In this document: one piece after another, positions 60,417 to 64,000 of the stretch | How positions within the stretch are numbered: position 1 is the first letter of the stretch | Layout: each line of letters starts with the position of its first letter | NCBI GenBank assembly: GCA_963843945.1 | Contig: CAWJMF010000002.1 | Span: 434,001-498,000, forward strand | Origin: CAWJMF01 sp963843945 | Lineage (GTDB): Bacteria; Vulcanimicrobiota; Vulcanimicrobiia; Vulcanimicrobiales; Vulcanimicrobiaceae | Reading direction: 5' to 3' | Length of the DNA: 64,000 nucleotides | Notes under the pieces: generated by a model | Databases searched by the model: none | Told to the model about the DNA's origin: nothing | The model's input: the letters and a program-made list of their open reading frames with translations, nothing else | Position numbers and translations under genes: made by a program

Positions 60417-61173
60417 CGAACTTTTCTCCGAAGTCCAGCACGACGGCCCCGAGTTGGAACGGGCCGTCTGCGAGCGCAAAGGCGCCGAGCGAGCCGCCGC
60501 GCAGTTCGTCGTAAAAACCCTCGGGCGCCATGCCCAGCACGCCGCCGCTTGGCCCGTTCATCCCCACGTCAGCCACGAACAGCGTTCCCTTCGGTAGGCG
60601 TTCGGTGAGCAGCGTCGGCTCGTGCGTGTGCGTCCCGACGACCGCGGCCACGCGTCCGTCCAGCGCGTGCGCCATGGCCCGTTTCTCGAGTTGCCGCTCG
60701 GCGTGAAAGTCGACGAGCACGAGATCGCCCGGCGGAATCGCGAGCTCGTCGAAAGCGGACAGCGGCGCGCGTGCGATCCGGTGCGGCAGCGCCGCCGTGC
60801 GCGCGATCAGATTGACGACGCTGACGTAACGCGAACCGACCGCGACGCGGGCCAGCCCTTTTCCCGGCATTGAGTCCGGCACGTTAAGCGGGCGCAAGAC
60901 TCGCGGGTGCTCGAACACGCTCGCGGCATCGGGCGCGTCCCACGAGTGGTTGCCGCCGGTCAACACGTCGACTCCGGCGGCGAACAGCGTCTCGACGGCG
61001 CGCGCCGGCGTCCCGAACCCGCGAGCGATGTCGCCCGCATTGCTGACGGCGGCGTTCTCCGCGTTTGCGACGACCAGATCGATCCCGCGCTCGCGCCGCC
61101 AGCGCGGAATTCGCTCGGCCAGGTGCCGCACCGCTTCGGGTCCGACGATGTCGCCGAAGAAAAGTACCCTCAT
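60388..61173 (-). CDS. YmdB-family metallophosphoesterase (TIGR00282)
   Basis: A 261-residue phosphoesterase. MRVLFFGDIVGPEAVRHLAERIP, NAENAA, GNHSWD, VDFHAE, VVGTHTHE and VGMNGPSGGVLGM are the metal-binding motifs of the YmdB/TIGR00282 family, which in Bacillus hydrolyses 2,3-cyclic or cyclic nucleotides and affects biofilm/RNA turnover. ATG at 61173 overlaps the permease stop (ATGA); an upstream frame to 61284 lies across the permease. Confidence 0.85.
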   Translation of the reverse strand: MRVLFFGDIVGPEAVRHLAERIPRWRRERGIDLVVANAENAAVSNAGDIARGFGTPARAVETLFAAGVDVLTGGNHSWDAPDAASVFEHPRVLRPLNVPDSMPGKGLARVAVGSRYVSVVNLIARTAALPHRIARAPLSAFDELAIPPGDLVLVDFHAERQLEKRAMAHALDGRVAAVVGTHTHEPTLLTERLPKGTLFVADVGMNGPSGGVLGMAPEGFYDELRGGSLGAFALADGPFQLGAVVLDFGEKFATIERFGAE

Positions 61174-61982
61174 CCGGTCACCGCGCCTTCCAGCAACGTT
61201 GTGAAGAGCGGCCGGCGCACCGCCAAGTAGGCTGCGACCGTCGGCAGCGTCGCGAGCAGCGCCGCTGCCATCAGCGCGCCCCAACGGCTACCGCCTTCAC
61301 CGTTCGCAAAATTCTGCACGCCCACCGTCAAGGTGAAGAGCGACGGATCCGAGGCGACCAGCAGCGGCCAGATGTACTGATTCCAGGCGTTGACGAAAAT
61401 GTAAACCGCGAGCGCCACGATCGCGGACAGGTTTGCGGGCAGCAAAATGCGCCACAGCGCTTGCCAGCGCGTCGCACCGTCGATGCGAGCCGCCTCCAAC
61501 ACCGAGCGCGGAAAGCTGCGAAAGTGCTGCCGCAGCAAAAAGATGCCGTACGCGCTTGCGATCTGCGGCAGGATGAGGCCCGGCAGCGTGTTCAGCAAGT
61601 GCGCCGAGGCCAGTACGAGGTAGTTCGGGATGTAGGTCACGACAAAGGGAATCGGCAGGGTCGCCAGGGCGAGCGCGAAGAGCGCGCCGCCGAACGGAAG
61701 GTCGTCCCGGGCAAACGCGTAGGCGGCCGGAATCGCGATCGCGAGCTGCCCGGCGGTCACGCCCAGTGCGAAGATCGTGCTCACGAACAGCATGTGCCCG
61801 AACTGCAGCTGCGTCACCGCGGCGATGAGATTGTCGAAGGTTGGATGCAACGGCAGCGGGTTGGCGGCGGTTGCGAAGATCTCGCTCTCAGGCTTGAAAG
61901 CTGCGCCCAGCATGAAGCCGAGCGGCGCGAGCGTCGCCAGCGCCGCCAGCGCGAGCAGGGTGCGCGCCGCGTTAGCGCTCAT
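61170..61982 (-). CDS. Sugar ABC transporter permease, MalG/UgpE type
   Basis: A 270-residue inner-membrane permease with six helices. The cytoplasmic coupling loop is the EAA-type LEAARIDGATRWQALWRILLP; helix 2 FGHMLFVSTIFALGVTAGQLAI. The ATG at 61982 is preferred over the frame start at 62024, as it overlaps the upstream permease by 11 bases. It forms the channel with the UgpA-like partner. Confidence 0.9.
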   Translation of the reverse strand: MSANAARTLLALAALATLAPLGFMLGAAFKPESEIFATAANPLPLHPTFDNLIAAVTQLQFGHMLFVSTIFALGVTAGQLAIAIPAAYAFARDDLPFGGALFALALATLPIPFVVTYIPNYLVLASAHLLNTLPGLILPQIASAYGIFLLRQHFRSFPRSVLEAARIDGATRWQALWRILLPANLSAIVALAVYIFVNAWNQYIWPLLVASDPSLFTLTVGVQNFANGEGGSRWGALMAAALLATLPTVAAYLAVRRPLFTTLLEGAVTG

Positions 61983-62844
61983 ACACCACGCGGCGCTCGA
62001 GCATGCGAAACTGCCACACGGCAAAGCCGGCGAACAAGAGCAGCGCGATGACCGACAGCGCGCTGGCCTTCCCGGCTTGGAAGAATTGGAAGCCGTCTTG
62101 AAAGATCGCGTAAATCAAGTGGTTGCTGGCGCCGCTCGGTCCACCGAGCGTGAGAATCTGGACGGGAACGAACGCATTCTCGAGGGCCGTCAGAACCGTC
62201 GTCACGGCCGCAAACAGCAAGGTCGGCGTGAGCAGCGGCAAGACGATGCGGCGCAGCGTCGTCGGGGCCGAGGCGCCGTCGATCGCGGCCGCCTCGACCA
62301 GCTCGCGCGGAATCGCGCGAATTCCGGCCAGCAACACCAGGTAGTTAAAACCGAAGAACTTCCAACTGCTGACGAGGGCCACGCAAGGCAGCGCCCAGTG
62401 CGGATCCGTTAGCCACGTCGGAGAGCGCACCCCGCCGAAAGCGAGGAGCGCACTCAGCGGGCCGCCGGCCGGGAGTAAAATCCAAACGAACAGCAACGCG
62501 CCGATGCTGACCGGGACCACCGTCGGCAAGAAGATCAGCGATTGGTAGAAGTCCGCCTCGCGAGCCGGGAGGCGGACGGTGAGGAGCGCGAGCGCGAGCG
62601 CGACGCCCACGTTTCCGGCCAGCGCCGCGAGCACGTACAGCAGGCTTTGCCACAGCAGCGGCAGGAACGTCCCGTCGCCGAGCACGGCGCGATAATTCGC
62701 CAGGCCGACGAACGTCTTGGCCGGCGAGACGAGATTCCAATCGAGGAAACTGATGACGACGGTCCGTACCAGCGGCACGATCAAGAAGGCGCCGAGCGCG
62801 AGCAGCGCCGGCGCGACGTACAGCAACTCCCGGCCGCGGCTCAG
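61972..62844 (-). CDS. Sugar ABC transporter permease, MalF/UgpA type (start uncertain)
   Basis: A permease of about 285-290 residues with six helices, ending in MLERRVVYER. The coupling loop is VEAAAIDGASAPTTLRRIVLP. Starts available are the CTG at 62844, which overlaps the binding-protein stop as CTGA, or a TTG at 62826 six codons on. The family N-terminus is usually basic before the first helix, which the longer form (SRGRELLYVAPALL) fits slightly better. Partner of the UgpE-like gene. Confidence 0.87.
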   Translation of the reverse strand: MSRGRELLYVAPALLALGAFLIVPLVRTVVISFLDWNLVSPAKTFVGLANYRAVLGDGTFLPLLWQSLLYVLAALAGNVGVALALALLTVRLPAREADFYQSLIFLPTVVPVSIGALLFVWILLPAGGPLSALLAFGGVRSPTWLTDPHWALPCVALVSSWKFFGFNYLVLLAGIRAIPRELVEAAAIDGASAPTTLRRIVLPLLTPTLLFAAVTTVLTALENAFVPVQILTLGGPSGASNHLIYAIFQDGFQFFQAGKASALSVIALLLFAGFAVWQFRMLERRVVYER

Positions 62845-64000
62845 CTGCGGCAGGGCTCTCCCGCGATCGCCGGTGCGACGCTTTGCGCGGCTTCGTGCAA
62901 CGCCGCTGCGGCGGGCGTCTGCCCCGCGAGCGAGCGCTGCAGCGCGTTGAAGAGCTGTTGCTCGGCGGCCAGGCCGTCCTTGCCCGGGAAAGACGTCCAG
63001 GGGACGACGAGCGGCGTCTGGTCCATGGCGACGCGCTCCATCGCATTGCTTTGCAAAAAGTCCGCTAAGGCTTCGCGCGCGCGCGGGTTCGTCGGGATGT
63101 AGCCCGTGCCTTTCGTCCAGATCGCGAGGGCTTCGGGCGATTCGAGATACTTGATGAAGGTCATCGCGGCCGCTCGTTTGTCGGGATCTTGCGAGAACAC
63201 CATCAGCGCGTTGCCGCCGGCGGGAAGCCTCGGACGAATCTTCCCGAAGGCGGGAAAGGTCGTGGCGCGCAGATCGAACTTGGCGCTCGCCTGCAGCGTG
63301 TCGCGCTTAGCGATCGTGGTAATGAACGTCGCGACCTGACCTGCGAGAAACGCTTGCTGCCCCTGATTCCAAAGAACGTTGAGTGCGTCGCCGTCTTTGA
63401 CCAGGTCGGACCAGTATTGAATTCCCGCCGCGGCGGCCGGCCCGTCGAAGGCCGGGGTCGCGTGACCGCCGCTGCACCCGAGGAGTCGCCCCCCGTGCGA
63501 CTCGATCATCGCCTGCGTGCTCCAGTTGTCGTCGAGGACTTGCACGTAGATCCCGGGCTTGCCGGTCTTCTCCTTGATCTTGTGCGCCGCGTCGCGCCAG
63601 CCGTCCCAGGTCGACGGCGGCGCGCTCGGATCGAGGCCGGCAGCCTTGAGCATGTCGGCGTTGTAAAACGTGACGATGTTCGAGAGCGCGTAGGGCATGC
63701 CGACGAGCTTTCCGTCGCGCCGCGCGAGGTCGAGCAAGTTCGGCGGGAAGTCGCGCAGGAAGCGCGCGTCTAGCGCATCGCCTACCGGAACGTAGGGCAG
63801 GTTCTTGACGACGTAGTCGACGTACAGGTAGCCGATTTGGGCGACGTCGGGCGGGCTCTTGGCGGCCAGCCGCGCTTGGAGATTTTCGAGCAAGCCGGTA
63901 TACGTATTCGGTTGAAAGTGCTCGCTGACCACGATCTCGGGGTGCGCCTTGTTGAAGGCTGCAACGAGCTCGCGAACCGCCGGCCCGCCGAACGACTCGG
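62841..64000 (-). CDS. Sugar ABC transporter substrate-binding protein (5-prime end outside window)
   Basis: The C-terminal 385 or so residues of an extracellular solute-binding protein family 1 (UgpB/MalE-like). It reads in from the right edge (ESFGGPAVRELVAAFNKAHPEI), then SPPDVAQIGYLYVDYVVKNL, YALSNIVTFYNADMLKAAGLDPSAPPSTWDGW, VATFITTIAKRDTL, GGNALMVFSQDPDKRAAAMTFIKYL and the end EALADFLQSNAMERV. The signal peptide is off-window. Ligand unresolved; glycerol-phosphate and oligosaccharide types share these features. It overlaps the first permease by CTGA. Confidence 0.88.
   Translation of the reverse strand, partial: ESFGGPAVRELVAAFNKAHPEIVVSEHFQPNTYTGLLENLQARLAAKSPPDVAQIGYLYVDYVVKNLPYVPVGDALDARFLRDFPPNLLDLARRDGKLVGMPYALSNIVTFYNADMLKAAGLDPSAPPSTWDGWRDAAHKIKEKTGKPGIYVQVLDDNWSTQAMIESHGGRLLGCSGGHATPAFDGPAAAAGIQYWSDLVKDGDALNVLWNQGQQAFLAGQVATFITTIAKRDTLQASAKFDLRATTFPAFGKIRPRLPAGGNALMVFSQDPDKRAAAMTFIKYLESPEALAIWTKGTGYIPTNPRAREALADFLQSNAMERVAMDQTPLVVPWTSFPGKDGLAAEQQLFNALQRSLAGQTPAAAALHEAAQSVAPAIAGEPCRS

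Noticed and set aside
1..64000. CRISPR arrays, tRNA or rRNA genes, insertion sequences
   Set aside because: No regularly spaced repeats, cloverleaf-type sequences or transposase features were noticed on either strand; this was by reading, not by a covariance search.

Overview
The window is gene-dense, GC-rich bacterial chromosome with no tRNA, rRNA, CRISPR array, phage or insertion sequence that I can recognise. Many neighbouring genes overlap by a stop/start tetranucleotide (ATGA or GTGA), so most of the window is organised as translationally coupled operons. The gene set points to a diderm, aerobic, soil-type bacterium: a hopanoid locus, an Mla lipid-transport system whose MlaD seems to reach the outer membrane, and an aerobic CO dehydrogenase cluster of the form I type. 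This combination, with the codon style, fits Candidatus Eremiobacterota (WPS-2) or a related uncultured phylum; that placement is inference, not something the sequence proves.

Region by region: (1) 1-4015, minus strand: a GntR/FCD regulator, an SDR epimerase, a DHA2-type MFS transporter and the start of a GlcD-type FAD oxidase, divergent from (2) 4062-11310, plus strand: a two-part UxaA-type sugar-acid dehydratase followed by two paralogous substrate-binding proteins and a complete LivHMGF branched-chain-type ABC transporter. Together they look like an uptake and catabolic locus for a hydroxy or sugar acid. (3) 11406-17573: a membrane protein, ilvD, thrC, thrB, an Ldh-type dehydrogenase and a small unknown protein. 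(4) 17577-20302: an AIM24-like zinc-ribbon protein, a decayed alpha/beta hydrolase and a Xer-type recombinase. (5) 20509-32227: a hopanoid island with hpnP (C-2 methylase) divergent from squalene synthase, an RND transporter, hpnA, hpnH and hpnG; then hpnB divergent from squalene-hopene cyclase and a LOG-family gene.

(6) 40900 down to 32224, minus strand: a long housekeeping/envelope run gmk-rpoZ-glmS-rph-unknown-mlaE-mlaF-mlaD-rhomboid-panE-small membrane peptide. (7) 40960-50550: a membrane glycosyltransferase-like protein, an RqcH/NFACT protein, a MATE exporter, an SDR, a Crp/Fnr regulator divergent from recQ, an alpha/beta hydrolase and a membrane protein. (8) 50524-60416: aerobic CO dehydrogenase genes coxM-S-L-G-F-D-E on the minus strand, divergent from a MobA-like cytidylyltransferase, a GntR regulator and two XdhC-type maturation proteins. 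(9) 60388-64000, minus strand: a sugar ABC transporter (binding protein cut by the window edge, two permeases) followed by a YmdB-type phosphoesterase.

Three things stand out. The coxMSL stretch carries about seventeen single-base frame disruptions, nearly all extra bases, in otherwise well-preserved reading frames; a single similar one sits in panE. Several junctions have no ATG, GTG or TTG start where homology requires one, and instead show CTGA or ATAA overlaps with the upstream stop. MlaD is a long protein with helix, MCE, coiled-coil and barrel-like C-terminal parts, the layout of a trans-envelope lipid bridge.
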